In this document: in pieces, positions 1-9,288 of the stretch | Numbering within the stretch: position 1 is the first letter of the stretch | Layout: every line of letters starts with the position of its first letter | Origin: Phellopilus nigrolimitatus | Lineage: Eukaryota > Basidiomycota > Agaricomycetes > Hymenochaetales > Hymenochaetaceae | Assembly (NCBI GenBank): GCA_021029095.1 | Contig: JAJOHG010000020.1 | Span: 434,001 to 498,000 of the forward strand | Direction: 5' to 3' | DNA: 64,000 nucleotides | The notes under the pieces: generated by a model | What the model saw: only the letters and a program-made list of their open reading frames with translations | The model's database searches: none | What the model was told of the DNA's origin: nothing | Translations under genes and position numbers: made by a program

Positions 1-923
1 AGGTTCGCTCGGGTCGGAAGAGATAGGACAGCGAATATGAATTCATGTATATGTCTCCACGTTTCCCAATGTAAGACAGGGAGGATATACGACAAGCGGG
101 CAATGCCTCTTCGGAAAGTGATATAGACGGTGCATCTTCCCTAGGGATGCACCAACGCTCGATCCACAGGTTTTTGAGCTCAGGAAGATCTGGTAATGCA
201 CCACACAAAGCAGGTAAATGGTTGTTAAATTTGTAGGTGTCCTGCACGAGCCAAAGGCTCTCGAGGTACTTCAAGTTTTGGAGTTCCTGAAGTAGGAGTG
301 CTATGCTATGCCCATCGATTGAATCGAAAGGCATCTTTACGAAGAGCGACCGCAAGAAAGGAGTTCTTTGTAAGATGGCAGTTAAAGCACGACATGAATC
401 ATACGCATCGTCCGGAGGGTCTGCATCGCCGTAAAAGAATTTTAGCTCGAGAGTGCCGGAAACCACGAAGGCACTCTGCAACATGCGGCGCAATGAAAAG
501 GTACCTATCACCTGAACGCGGCGACGCAAGTATGCGTTGAGCATGCTCCGTCCAAGATTGATGGACAAGAGCCATGCTTTCTAGGGCGCTTGCTTCCTCA
601 GTACGCTTCTGCTGGTCTTTGCTATTGGACAAGCTATCAGCAAACGGCTCGAGCTTGGGCGCGAGGTGCTCGGCGACAAGATCAAGCACGACCCGCGAGA
701 TGCGAGCCTCGCGCACGTCTGTACGCAAGCGAGCTGTGAGCGCCGCACTCGAATATGCTGCGTAAACGTCCTCTGAGCGCGCGAAAGTGAGCTCAGCAGG
801 CTTGAACCCGGGGTGGTGAAGCAAATCGAGGATCGCATCGATGGCGCGGAAAGGGATTCGGGTCGTGTTGTCCAGTCCGAGCAAAGTCGATGCAAAGATC
901 AGATCTGTATGAGTTTTGAACAT
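1..923 (-). pseudogene. F-box/LRR-like gene, frameshifted, 3' end outside window
   Basis: The minus strand reads from a Met at 923. An alpha-helical stretch ends in a segment like the basidiomycete F-box proteins (around LVHQSWTEHAQ). The frame is then lost at about 521-530. Shifting by one base restores a long open frame to the window edge with leucine-rich pieces such as LQELQNLKYLESLWLV. I see an N-terminal helical part, an F-box-like part and the start of an LRR-like part. The F-box label rests on overall resemblance, not on a complete motif. The gene is divergent from the reductase at 1619. Two shorter copies of its LRR part lie near 39.7 and 41.8 kb. The single-base shift may be a real lesion or an assembly error. 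Confidence 0.5.
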
Positions 924-1546
924 CTTGAAAACATGAAGAGCCTACTTTCGTTTGCCTAATCGCTGGAAAGCTGTCGATGCTTGTCGCGTCGAGTAAGACG
1001 TAAGATGCTGATATTTCAAACAATCGAGCTGACAAAGGTTGACAAAGGTAGTTGACTCTCCCGGCTAATAATGCAGGTACAGTCGAACTCCCATCATTTA
1101 TTATACTCTATATGAACTACGCTTCAGGACGCATGGACTGCACTTCGAACGTCCTCAACGTACTTTTGATTCTTACTTTGCAAAGAAAAGACACAGGTCT
1201 TTGACTCGGACATGATTTGAAACGTGAGTGAACTTAGGGGCTTTGCTAATTAATCTGTGCATCCTCACAAGGCAACATTGGATCGGACGAGCCTCAGAGC
1301 GAGAGAGGACATTGTCCTGGCAACGTTATTCTAGCCTGCTGGCAGAAATAACAGTGGCGGCCAGAGCGCCGGCAACCTCTGGAATCGTCGCGGCCGCCGG
1401 TGCCTGCGAACGCAAACCCACGGGCTGACATCATTCCTCGCAACGCTGTCGAGATTCGAGGAGGAGGAAACCACTGCGCGCGCCATCCAGGCGCAATCAG
1501 GCGCAAACGCACTCGCATCTAGTGCCATAAGCTTCCTCGCGCGCTC
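924..1546. other. intergenic region between divergent genes
   Basis: About 620 bp between the F-box-like gene and the reductase promoter. Only short overlapping frames without splice logic or recognisable protein are present. It should hold the upstream control region of both genes; I see no clear motif besides the TATA box at its right end. Confidence 0.5.
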
Positions 1547-1554
1547 TATTTAAA
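1547..1554 (+). promoter_or_regulatory. TATA box of MDR reductase copy 1
   Basis: TATTTAAA lies 65 bp before the ATG at 1619, the spacing expected for a fungal core promoter with a short leader. Confidence 0.55.
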
Positions 1555-1618
1555 CCTGCAGTTGATAGCTTGACCGCCCAGATTCCACCAAACCCAGTTC
1601 TCTACTCTGCGTAGCACA

Positions 1619-2930
1619 ATGACACAGCAAAAGGCGCTTCTCCTGCAAACGCCGGTGAATGGCGAGTGGGTCGTCAGGGTCCAGGGCCGTCCCCAAGGCC
1701 GGTGCCGGCGAGCTCGTCGTCAAGATTCACGCGACGGCGCTCAACCCGGTCGACTGGAAGATCCGCGCGTACAATTTCCTGATCACGGAGTACCCAGCAG
1801 TCCTTGGAACGGACTCCTCGGGCACTATCGAGGAGGTCGGCGAGGGCGTACAGGGATTTGCGAAGGGCGACAGAGTGTTAGTGTTTTCTCTTCGTTTAGG
1901 AGTGCATGGAACTTGATCAACGTGTCTTGCCAGTGTCCACGAAGGCTTCTTCTCTAATGACAAAGCCACGTTCCAGCAGTACACGACCGTCCCTGCGGAA
2001 ATCACCGCTAAAGTTCGTATCTCTTTATTTTACTATGTCCAGGAATGTTCTCGGGCGCCTGCTGAGATCTCGTCTTCTCAGCTCCCTTCCAATATCTCGT
2101 TTGACCAAGCCGCGTCTGTCCCGCTCGGTCTTGCGACCGCAGCCATCGGGCTGTACGAGGCCCGCGTGGCGAAGGGGCTCGAGAAGCTCACGCCGCCGTG
2201 GGTGGCGGGCGGGAAGGGCCGGTACAGCGGAAAGCCCATCGTTATCTTCGGCGGGTCTGGCTCCGTCGGGCAGTACGGTAAGAAACGAGCTGCGCAAATT
2301 TCTACGAAGCGCTCGCTGACCCGCACACGCACGCTTTCTTTCGCTTCCGGCAGTCATCCAGCTCGCGAAGCTCTCGGGCTTCGCGCCCATTGTCACAACC
2401 GCCTCACCGCACAACGCGGCGCTCCTCCGCTCGCTCGGCGCGACGCACATCGTCGACCGCAACGCGGGCAGCGCGGCGGTCGTCGCGGCGCTCGGCGGCG
2501 CGCCCGTGGACCTCGTGTTCGACGCGGTCTCCGTCGCGGACACGCAGGCGCAGGCGTGGGAAGTGCTCGCGCCGGGGGGCGCGCTCGTGCTCATCGGCAC
2601 GCCGCAGGTGGACCGGGCGAAGTACCCGGACAAGATCGTCGTCGACGGCGTGTTCGGGAACGTGCACCCCACCGGCGCGCGCGCGCTCGGCGTGAGCCTG
2701 TATAGCAAGCTGACACAATTGTTGGAGGATCGATCGATCCAGGTAGGCTTTTAATGAAAAAATGCGGTTGTATTTACTTTTCGTACTGACTAACTGACGG
2801 CGTCGGATAGCCCAACCGTGTTGAAGTTTTGCCGAATGGGCTCGGCGGTATTCCGGACGGGCTCGAGCGCCTGAGGGAGAACAAAGTTAGCGGTACCAAG
2901 CTCGTCGCTCGCCCGCAAGAGACTGCGTAA
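1619..2930 (+). pseudogene. MDR-family (GroES-like/quinone oxidoreductase-type) reductase, copy 1, frameshifted in exon 1
   Basis: Five exons match the intact copy at 40093-41393 one for one: 1619-1876, then exons beginning near 1935 (VHEGFF), 2089 (LPSNISF), 2353 (VIQLAKL) and 2810 (PNRVEV), stop at 2928-2930. The product would be an NADPH-dependent medium-chain reductase: an N-terminal GroES-like barrel (LNPVDWKIRAYN, GTDSSGT) followed by a Rossmann fold with the nucleotide loop GGSGSVGQY. There are no structural-zinc cysteines. Exon 1 is 258 bp against 257 in the sister, with one extra base near 1672-1682, so the first ATG runs out of frame. A second ATG at 1659 is in frame with the rest but drops the first beta strand. 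It may still make a shortened protein; otherwise it is a young pseudogene or a sequence error. Confidence 0.75.
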
Positions 2931-3290
2931 TCCTGTTGAGGACAAATATGAAAATGTAAATTAGGACTGTGAGCCGTTTGGCGAGACGAAATGAAATATA
3001 ATGTTCTAAACGATACGATACGCGACTTTGATGATGAAGTACATCGAAAGTGGCCCGTTATGAGGTTAAAAGCTACTTCTTTTCGTTACTTTACATCGTA
3101 CCGATCGTTTCCCGAGCTTGTCGCAATGCGTATGTCGAGCCAGCGGTGAAAGTTCGAGAGCATTCATAGTAGAACTGTGTGGCTGATCGCTGATCACAAC
3201 GCATTCCACTACCATTTGTAACTCCTACCATTTGTAGTAACTCCTGCCAAATGGGGATACGGTACAAAAGTTAGAAAAAAAAGTGCATAC
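2931..3290. other. non-coding 3' flank
   Basis: AT-rich sequence after the reductase stop. It contains a short direct duplication of ACCATTTGTA at about 3210-3235. No gene seen. Confidence 0.4.
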
Positions 3291-3877
3291 TAGAGTGTTT
3301 TCAAAGCTGATGGAAAATGCTTTTGCTAGTGGAAAATGACACGATCGCTGATGGAAACTTTAATTCTAAGTTCACTCGGCATGCCTTCGGCACATCATGT
3401 GTAAACGCACACTTCGGTTGTAGCCGCTGTGACCTTACTGTGACTGACGAAGCTCTGACTTCTTGCCTAACAAAGTCCGCGTACAGGTTGATCGACATGG
3501 ACATCCAAAAAAGGAAACATACTCTTGAACCTGTCTGTTATTCTTTTTTACTCTATGGCAGCTTAAGATTGGGGAAAGTCTGATTGCATGCTGCCAACAG
3601 AATGTTTTTGTTTTCCAAATTAAGTCGAGTTTCGGGCATGAAAGACAGGATTATCTACGGTGCTGAGACTCTATTTCCTTTTCGGGATTCCCATGTTGAT
3701 CAACATCATTTTCTACACCCACCTGTAGATAAGAGCCTTCGTCACGTCTCCGGCACTCTTGATGCCGAGGAGCTTCGGCAATATCGGCAGCTTGCAGCTC
3801 GCTTAGAGCTAATGAAAAACGTAAGTTGCATTTGTGTAATATAAAACGCATTTTCCATCAGCTTTGAAAACACTCTA
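3291..3877. mobile_element. TA-flanked inverted-repeat element (Tc1/mariner-type, non-autonomous)
   Basis: A perfect 28-bp terminal inverted repeat starting GAGTGTTTTCAAAGC occupies 3293-3320 and 3848-3875, and the element is bracketed by TA on both sides, the target duplication of Tc1/mariner elements. The 530-bp interior has two short open frames (3317-3583 and 3584-3844) with no transposase signature. The second contains a protein-like stretch (YGAETLFPF, DAEELRQYRQL) that may be captured sequence. Confidence 0.7.
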
Positions 3878-4019
3878 CTGACAAGGTTTTCCGGAAACTT
3901 TGTAAACGGCGTATGATATTTCGTAAGGAACGGTCGAGTTTTGATGGAGAAAGTGATTGGTGTGTAAAAGAACGGGAGTGTGTAAAGGAGCGGTACTATA
4001 CTGTACTACTGCAATCATT

Positions 4020-4745
4020 ATAACTGGAATACGGTCCTACTCGTTGCAATGCGTGGTTATGAAGTTCGTCCAGAACTTGTGCAAGTTTTTCGTAAACTTC
4101 AATCTCGTTTCTGCTTTGTATTCATCCCACCAGAGCCACAGATTCATCCATGCTCTTTCTGCCTCCCACGGCAACGGACTGATCCATGCTTGATCCGCCC
4201 ACGAATACGTCCGTGCTTGTGTGAGCTCCAGCGACGCTCTATGGGCACGTTCTAGCTCTTCATCAGCGGACGCAATCTACACCTCAGCGTTATGTAGTTG
4301 TTCTTCAGCTTTTTCAAGATACGTTTCAGGGGCGCCAGCGAGGATGCGGTCACGGATAATTTTTGCCTGATTAATCTCGTTCTTTGAAATTACGAATCTA
4401 TACTTGAAGGGGGTGCCCAGAATGGTTTCCATGTACGAGTCTTCAGATGTGCTGTCACAGAACATGTCAGATATGAATAAACACTGCAGTTCGCTGCAGG
4501 TCAGTTAGATGCTCAGTTTGTTTCTGGCAAACAGATATGTTGAGGCGAGAAAGGCTGCTACTGATGCGTATGTATAGAAAATGGGCCTGTGCAAAGTAGC
4601 CCACAGACAAGTTTGCCAGGACACAAACAGCGCAAACAGCTCCAACCTCGCATACAGCGCCAAAAGCACTGTACACGTAGTCAGGAAACCCACAGATGCA
4701 AATTTGCACGCAGAGCAAGCAAATTTTAAGATTGCCTGCAAAGCA
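4020..4745 (-). pseudogene. small membrane-protein gene, decayed copy A
   Basis: Minus-strand exon-like pieces at 4505-4741 and 4277-4465. The first encodes two hydrophobic, probably membrane-spanning stretches (FLTTCTVLLALYARLELFAL, then YASVAAFLASTYLFA). The second encodes a short soluble segment (METILGTPFKYRFVISKNEI, then DRILAGAPETYLEKAEEQL). A parallel copy lies at 8035-8730; the two align along about 700 bp, including non-coding flanks. An intron probably separates the pieces near 4470-4500. No family recognised. The frame stops earlier than in copy B. Confidence 0.4.
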
Positions 4746-5079
4746 TGGAGGCATTGCTGAGACCACGTCCTTATCTCCGCGTCGCCTCTTCTCCTTCAAG
4801 CTACCCATTATATCGACGTCGACAGCAGCAGGCGGCGTGGGCGTCGACCGACTACCGCCCGTTCAGCGCGCGCCAGCTCTCCCTGCACCGTGATGCGTTT
4901 CGCAAGCTGCCGCACACGCGCTTGGCGGGCAGGCGGCCGATACCAGACTAGGACACAATAAAAACCACCGGCAAGCGGAACAGGGCTGCGTTCGGGACGG
5001 TAAGAGAATGCATTAATTAGAATACGTACCTGCGTTCGAAACAGTAAGAGATAAGGTCTCGACGCGCAGGCGGAACGAT

Positions 5080-5689
5080 TACAGTGACTCACGAAAGTAT
5101 TGCACGACCGAAGAAAATTTACAGAACATCGCAAAGTCAATGTTTTGCTTTAGTTTAAATTTTTTAATCTAGTTTAGTTCCTCCTCTAAAAATGTCTATT
5201 AAGGACCAAATGAATATGATAAACAATGCATCCGGTACAGCCAGATTACAAAGGAGGTCACTTTTAGGTACCTCAAAGAACTTTATTTTCTTACGGTAAA
5301 AATCAGATTAAAATAGGTTGAGAAATTCTATAAGAGGTTGCTAAGATATAAGTCTGGTAAAGTGCCGTTTTAGGGCACTTTTTGCCAAATCTAGGTTAAA
5401 ATGGCACTTTGCCAGGCTTATATCTTAGCAACCACTGAACGGAATGTTGTCATTCAAACGGCAAATTTTTACCGTAAGAAAATAAAGTTCTTTGAGGTAC
5501 TTAAAAAGTGACCTCCTTTGTAATCTGGCTGTATTGATGCAATTTTTATCATATTCATTTGGTCCTTAATAGACATTTTTAGAGGAGAAACTAAACTAGA
5601 TTTTACAAATTTGAACTAAAGCAAAACATTGACTTTGCGATGTTCTGTAAATTTTCTTCGGTCGTGCAATACTTTTGTGAGTCACTGTA
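5080..5689. mobile_element. 610-bp palindromic fold-back MITE (mariner-type ends)
   Basis: Almost the whole element is one inverted repeat centred near 5385. The outer arm starting CAGTGACTCAC at 5082 is mirrored by GTGAGTCACTG ending at 5687, each next to TA. The two arms can pair over most of about 250 bp. CAGTG termini and a TA target site are typical of Tc1/mariner-derived MITEs. No coding capacity. Confidence 0.85.
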
Positions 5690-5704
5690 CAATATAACAT
5701 GAAT

Positions 5705-5756
5705 TTATATGTGGGGTGCCCACATATTAGGGGGGAGCGAAGCATGTGTGACTAAG
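5705..5756 (+). repeat. short hairpin repeat shared with 52,445-52,497
   Basis: A 9-bp stem (ATATGTGGG / CCCACATAT) is followed by a run of G, AGCGAAG and GTGTGACTAA. The reverse complement of 52,445-52,497 carries the same hairpin and the same downstream words. It resembles the end of a mobile element with a subterminal hairpin, but no partner end was found. Confidence 0.5.
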
Positions 5757-5823
5757 CCTATTCTGAGTTCTTTTGTTTTAGTTTTCTATAACCATTGATT
5801 ACAGTGTTTTCAGAAAACCTTGT

Positions 5824-6174
5824 CAGTGCACGAAAAAAAAAAAGGTTGCGGCCCCTCAGGGTGTGCCAAATAAGGCAGTATTGCCTAATTGAGCGAAGTC
5901 GCGTCGTGAATTTATTTCGTACATGCACAATCGAAAGATCAGTGAAAACTTGAAAGTCCGTATTCTTTGACTATACGGGATAACACACCACTTCCCTGAT
6001 GCATTTGCTGAAATTTCTGGCTTCTCCGTGTAGTTTCTGGCACCATTGGCAGATTGGCGCACGCTGCGCGACACAAACACGATTGCACGCCACGACGCGA
6101 TTTCGCTCAACTAGGCAATAATACCTTATTTGGCACACCCTGAGGGGCCGCAACTTTTTTTTTTGCGCACACTG
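5824..6174. mobile_element. 350-bp inverted-repeat MITE with poly-A/poly-T near the ends
   Basis: CAGTG, an A-run and GTTGCGGCCCCTCAGGG on the left are mirrored by CCCTGAGGGGCCGCAAC, a T-run and CACTG on the right. The inverted arms continue inward for more than 60 bp in total, to about CACGACGCG. No coding capacity. It lies directly beside the preceding elements. Confidence 0.8.
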
Positions 6175-6991
6175 CTGTAATTTAATTTTTTCGGTGTTTT
6201 CGGTGTTTTGTAATTGGAAGTATTAAATAGCCATTAATAATTGCAGCTTTTGTATGCTTCAGTGTGCGAGAATGTCTGCAAGAGCAAGAACTCACGTAAA
6301 GGGTCACATGGTCCCAAATCACGTGATGCGTTTCAGGGAGGCAGGTAAGTCCAAATCTTTCCTCACTAGACTTCATTTGGCTTTGTAAGCAAAGTGCAAG
6401 TTACTTTTGCTAAGACCAGAAGTTCAAGTGTAAAAGGGGGAAAAGGAGGAGAGGAAGAGGAGAGAGACAGCAAGCGTATGTAGAGGCCCGCAGCATCATG
6501 ATCAGTTCTCACGGGGGGGGGGGCACACAGCCACTCAGCAAATGATCACGTGATAGCTTTTTGGGAGCCCTATCATAACATAAAGAGGCAACGGCCACTT
6601 GAGACACAGCCACATCAATTCTTTGTCAGGATTGATCGGAGTTAGTCAGATTTAGTCAGCGCTGACTAAAATGCGCATTTTAGTCATCCATCAAATCCAT
6701 CAAATCCCCTTCCTCCCTCCAAAAGCGGCAACTCTGCAGATCCTTAAATGCACATCCAAAAGCGGCAACACTGCAAATCCGAGAATACAGTCTCAAAGCG
6801 GCAACAGTGCAAAAATAAAATAAAGAACAGGCTCAAAGCGGCAACTATTGCTCAAATAATTCCCTCAACTGGCAATTCTACAAAATTGGAACTTTCAACA
6901 GCCTCTCACACCACTGATGCACTTTATAATATACAGCTTCAAAGTAAACTTCATCCGTCAATTTAACCTTGAAATGTTCAAACTCTTATCT
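6175..6991. other. AT-rich non-coding region with short repeats
   Basis: Contains a G-run at 6512-6521 and several copies of the word AAAGCGGCAAC between about 6720 and 6845. No gene seen. Confidence 0.4.
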
Positions 6992-7242
6992 TACAGGTGG
7001 CACCAAAAAGCGTTGATGTTTCCCGAAAAGGGAAGGTGACTCACATCCGGCTGTCACTTAGCTGTCACAATCCAGTTACACATGCTAAGTACATCCACGA
7101 AAAATGCTTGAGCACCAGAAAAGCTGTGTCATGCATATAGCAAGCAAACATGCTGTATATATGAAGGAGCTAAGGAGAAAAAGTGCCCAAGATGGTAGAT
7201 GCAAATCACTGAGGGTGTCACCACTTTTTGGTGCCACCTGTA
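6992..7242. mobile_element. 251-bp TA-flanked MITE
   Basis: A 17- to 19-bp inverted repeat beginning CAGGTGGCACCAAAAAG sits inside TA dinucleotides at both ends (6992 and 7241). The interior shows no transposase. Confidence 0.75.
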
Positions 7243-8034
7243 TATTTAAAAGAAAACAATCCTTCCTCTTTTTTAAAAAACTTTTACCCATAATATAATA
7301 TTACTAAGCAGCGACCCCACAGAGTCATCCATCCCCAGAGAGTCCATGAACCCAGAGAGTCCCAGGCGAAGCCTGGGACTCTCGGCTGGTCCCGGTAAAT
7401 GGAAGCTTCGCTCCCAATAATAGTAATAATTAAATTAATAATACACTGTATAAAGGAGGCACGCGGTCACATGACTAAAGCAGAGAAAAGAAGGAAAGAA
7501 ATAAACGAGTCCGAGACGCGCCTCTATGCGCCTACATGCCGTCATCAGGAAAAGCAATAACCGCGGAGGTCACACACATTCCGGAAGTACGCGAGGACGC
7601 ACGCTGTCCACAGGTAGTTGCAGCGCGGAGTCTCCGACCCGCACCTGCGCGGTAAAAAAAAAAGACAACAAAGAAAACGCACATTGGATTCACAGCAATG
7701 CTGTATCCACACGGGCCCGCAATGCAATGCGCACGCCCCGGCTCACCACCCAGTGTCTCTTGCGCGGCGGAGAGGCCCGGCGCCCAGCACGCCCAGCACG
7801 CACGCACGCACGCACGCACAGTCTGGGCGGTATGCTCAGCCGCGAAAACACAAATAGCGTATCCGGCCAGGCGCGCACGCGCTGCGCGACGGGCCGCAGT
7901 GGCCGACCGCCGTCCTCGGCGCACGCTCATACTTATACAGAAAAAAAACAACATGCGAACATCTTCTCGGGCGGACAAAAGATGCTGTACCGCGTAGGGG
8001 CAGCTCGCCTATATTACTACTTCAATCGTTATAA
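7243..8034. other. non-coding region with microsatellite
   Basis: Holds the hairpin at 7356-7382 and a (CGCA)n tract at about 7799-7819. Overlapping open frames of up to 170 codons at 7526-8038 exist on both strands but are low-complexity and show no splice logic or family resemblance; I do not call a gene. Confidence 0.4.
7356..7382. repeat. perfect 11-bp-stem hairpin
   Basis: AGAGTCCCAGG is followed by a five-base loop CGAAG and the exact complement. A second imperfect echo (GGAAGCTTCGCTCCC) follows. Hairpins like this occur near the 3' ends of Helitrons, but no complete Helitron end is visible. Confidence 0.5.
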
Positions 8035-8730
8035 CTAGGATACAGTCTCACCCGCTCTACAATCCGTGACGAAGTTCGTCCAAAACTTATGCAAGTCTTT
8101 CATATACTCCAGTTTCATTTTTGCTTTGAATTCCGCCTCCTCCTCCAGCCACGGATCTATCCATGCTTGTTCCGCCTCCGGCTCCATCCACGAATCCATC
8201 CACGCTTGTGCACTCCGCTGCCTCTCTGTCTGGATATGTTGCAGCTCTTCCGTAGCGAACGCAATAGACATCCCAGCGTAATATACTTGTTCTTCGCCCT
8301 TTTCAAGACGCGTTTCGGGGGCGCCGGCGAGGATGCGGTCGTGTATTCCTCTTATCTGATTTATATCGTCGTTTGAAATTACGTATCCATACTTGCTGGC
8401 GTCGCCCAGAATGGTTTCCATGTTAAAGTCTGCAAGAACAGGACAGATATGAATAAGTGCTGCAGATCGCTGCAGATCAGTCAGATGCTCATCTTGTTTC
8501 TGGAAAGTAGCTATGCTGAGGCGAGAAAGGCTGCCAGTGATGCGTCCTAAATGAAAATTAGGTCTGTGCAAAGTGGTGCACAGACAAAGTTGCCAGGACG
8601 CAAACGGAACAAACAGCTACGGGCCTCGTATCCAGCGTAGAAAGCATTGTCTGCGTAGTCTGCAAACCGGCAGACGGAAAGCATGCAAACTTGAAGATTG
8701 CCCGCAAAGCATGGCAACATTGTTGAGACG
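8035..8730 (-). pseudogene. small membrane-protein gene, decayed copy B
   Basis: Minus-strand frame 8571-8035 encodes the soluble segment seen in copy A (METILGDASKYGYVISNDDI, DRILAGAPETRLEKGEEQV). It runs on into an acidic, tryptophan-rich tail (AWMDSWMEPEAEQAWIDPWL) and a lysine-rich end. The upstream hydrophobic part at 8570-8720 is broken across frames. The soluble exon is longer than in copy A, so it may show the ancestral C-terminus. Function unknown. Confidence 0.4.
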
Positions 8731-9288
8731 ATGGCAGCAACATACGTGTGCGCCAGTGCCGCTCCCTGGACGCCAGCGCAGCGGGCGTGCGCCCGTCACG
8801 TCTACCCCTCTGTCGGGCATCTAGCGCCGCACTGTTTGTGAATAAGAATTTAATCACGCGCAGCCTGCGCGGAATGCACGCGTCCATGCGGTTGAGGGCG
8901 AGATCGAGCGGGTGGACGCCCCGTTTACAAAGATACACGTGAGCGCGTCACGATGGCCCCCTTTGTATTTTATTTGTGTCAGTCCTTCGCTCTTTGTTCA
9001 TAGCCCTCTGAAACCGTATGGCGATAACCAGTTTTTCCAAGAGCTTCTCGTGGAATTCGAAAACGTGCTCGATGCTGTGATGATGCTCCCAGGCCTGTGA
9101 ACTGCAGTTTTGAGCTAGAAATCAAATCCTTGATCCGAATACTTTAGAAGAGTAGATAAAGACTCAGCAGGACGCCAGTTGCCATACAGCGTATATTTCC
9201 GTAATATACATGCACATATTTCTTTCCCCAGAAAATGAAATGAATAATCGAATGGAAACCAGCGGCCCAGATCAGAGAAACCCATAGC
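8731..9288. other. intergenic region with fragment of a family P promoter
   Basis: About 8935-9010 matches the promoter sequence upstream of the P genes (compare 60,355-60,430 and the complement of 28,735-28,815). A 62-codon plus frame ending at 9100 has a protein-like tail (NQFFQELLVEFENVLDAVM) but no recognisable context. No convincing gene. Confidence 0.4.

Larger units (their letters stand above)
3877..5829. mobile_element. possible larger inverted-repeat element enclosing other repeats
   Basis: CTGACAAGGTTTTC just after 3877 is answered by its reverse complement GAAAACCTTGTCAG at about 5812-5826, and the match continues imperfectly inward for about 29 bp. If real, this is a 1.95-kb element that abuts the preceding element and carries the palindrome at 5080-5689 and a decayed membrane-protein copy. 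The flanking dinucleotides do not match well, so this is tentative. Confidence 0.35.

Noticed and set aside
7526..8038. 170-codon frame before membrane-protein copy B
   Set aside because: Arg/His/Thr-rich text over a CGCA microsatellite, with competing frames on both strands and no homologous copy beside copy A.
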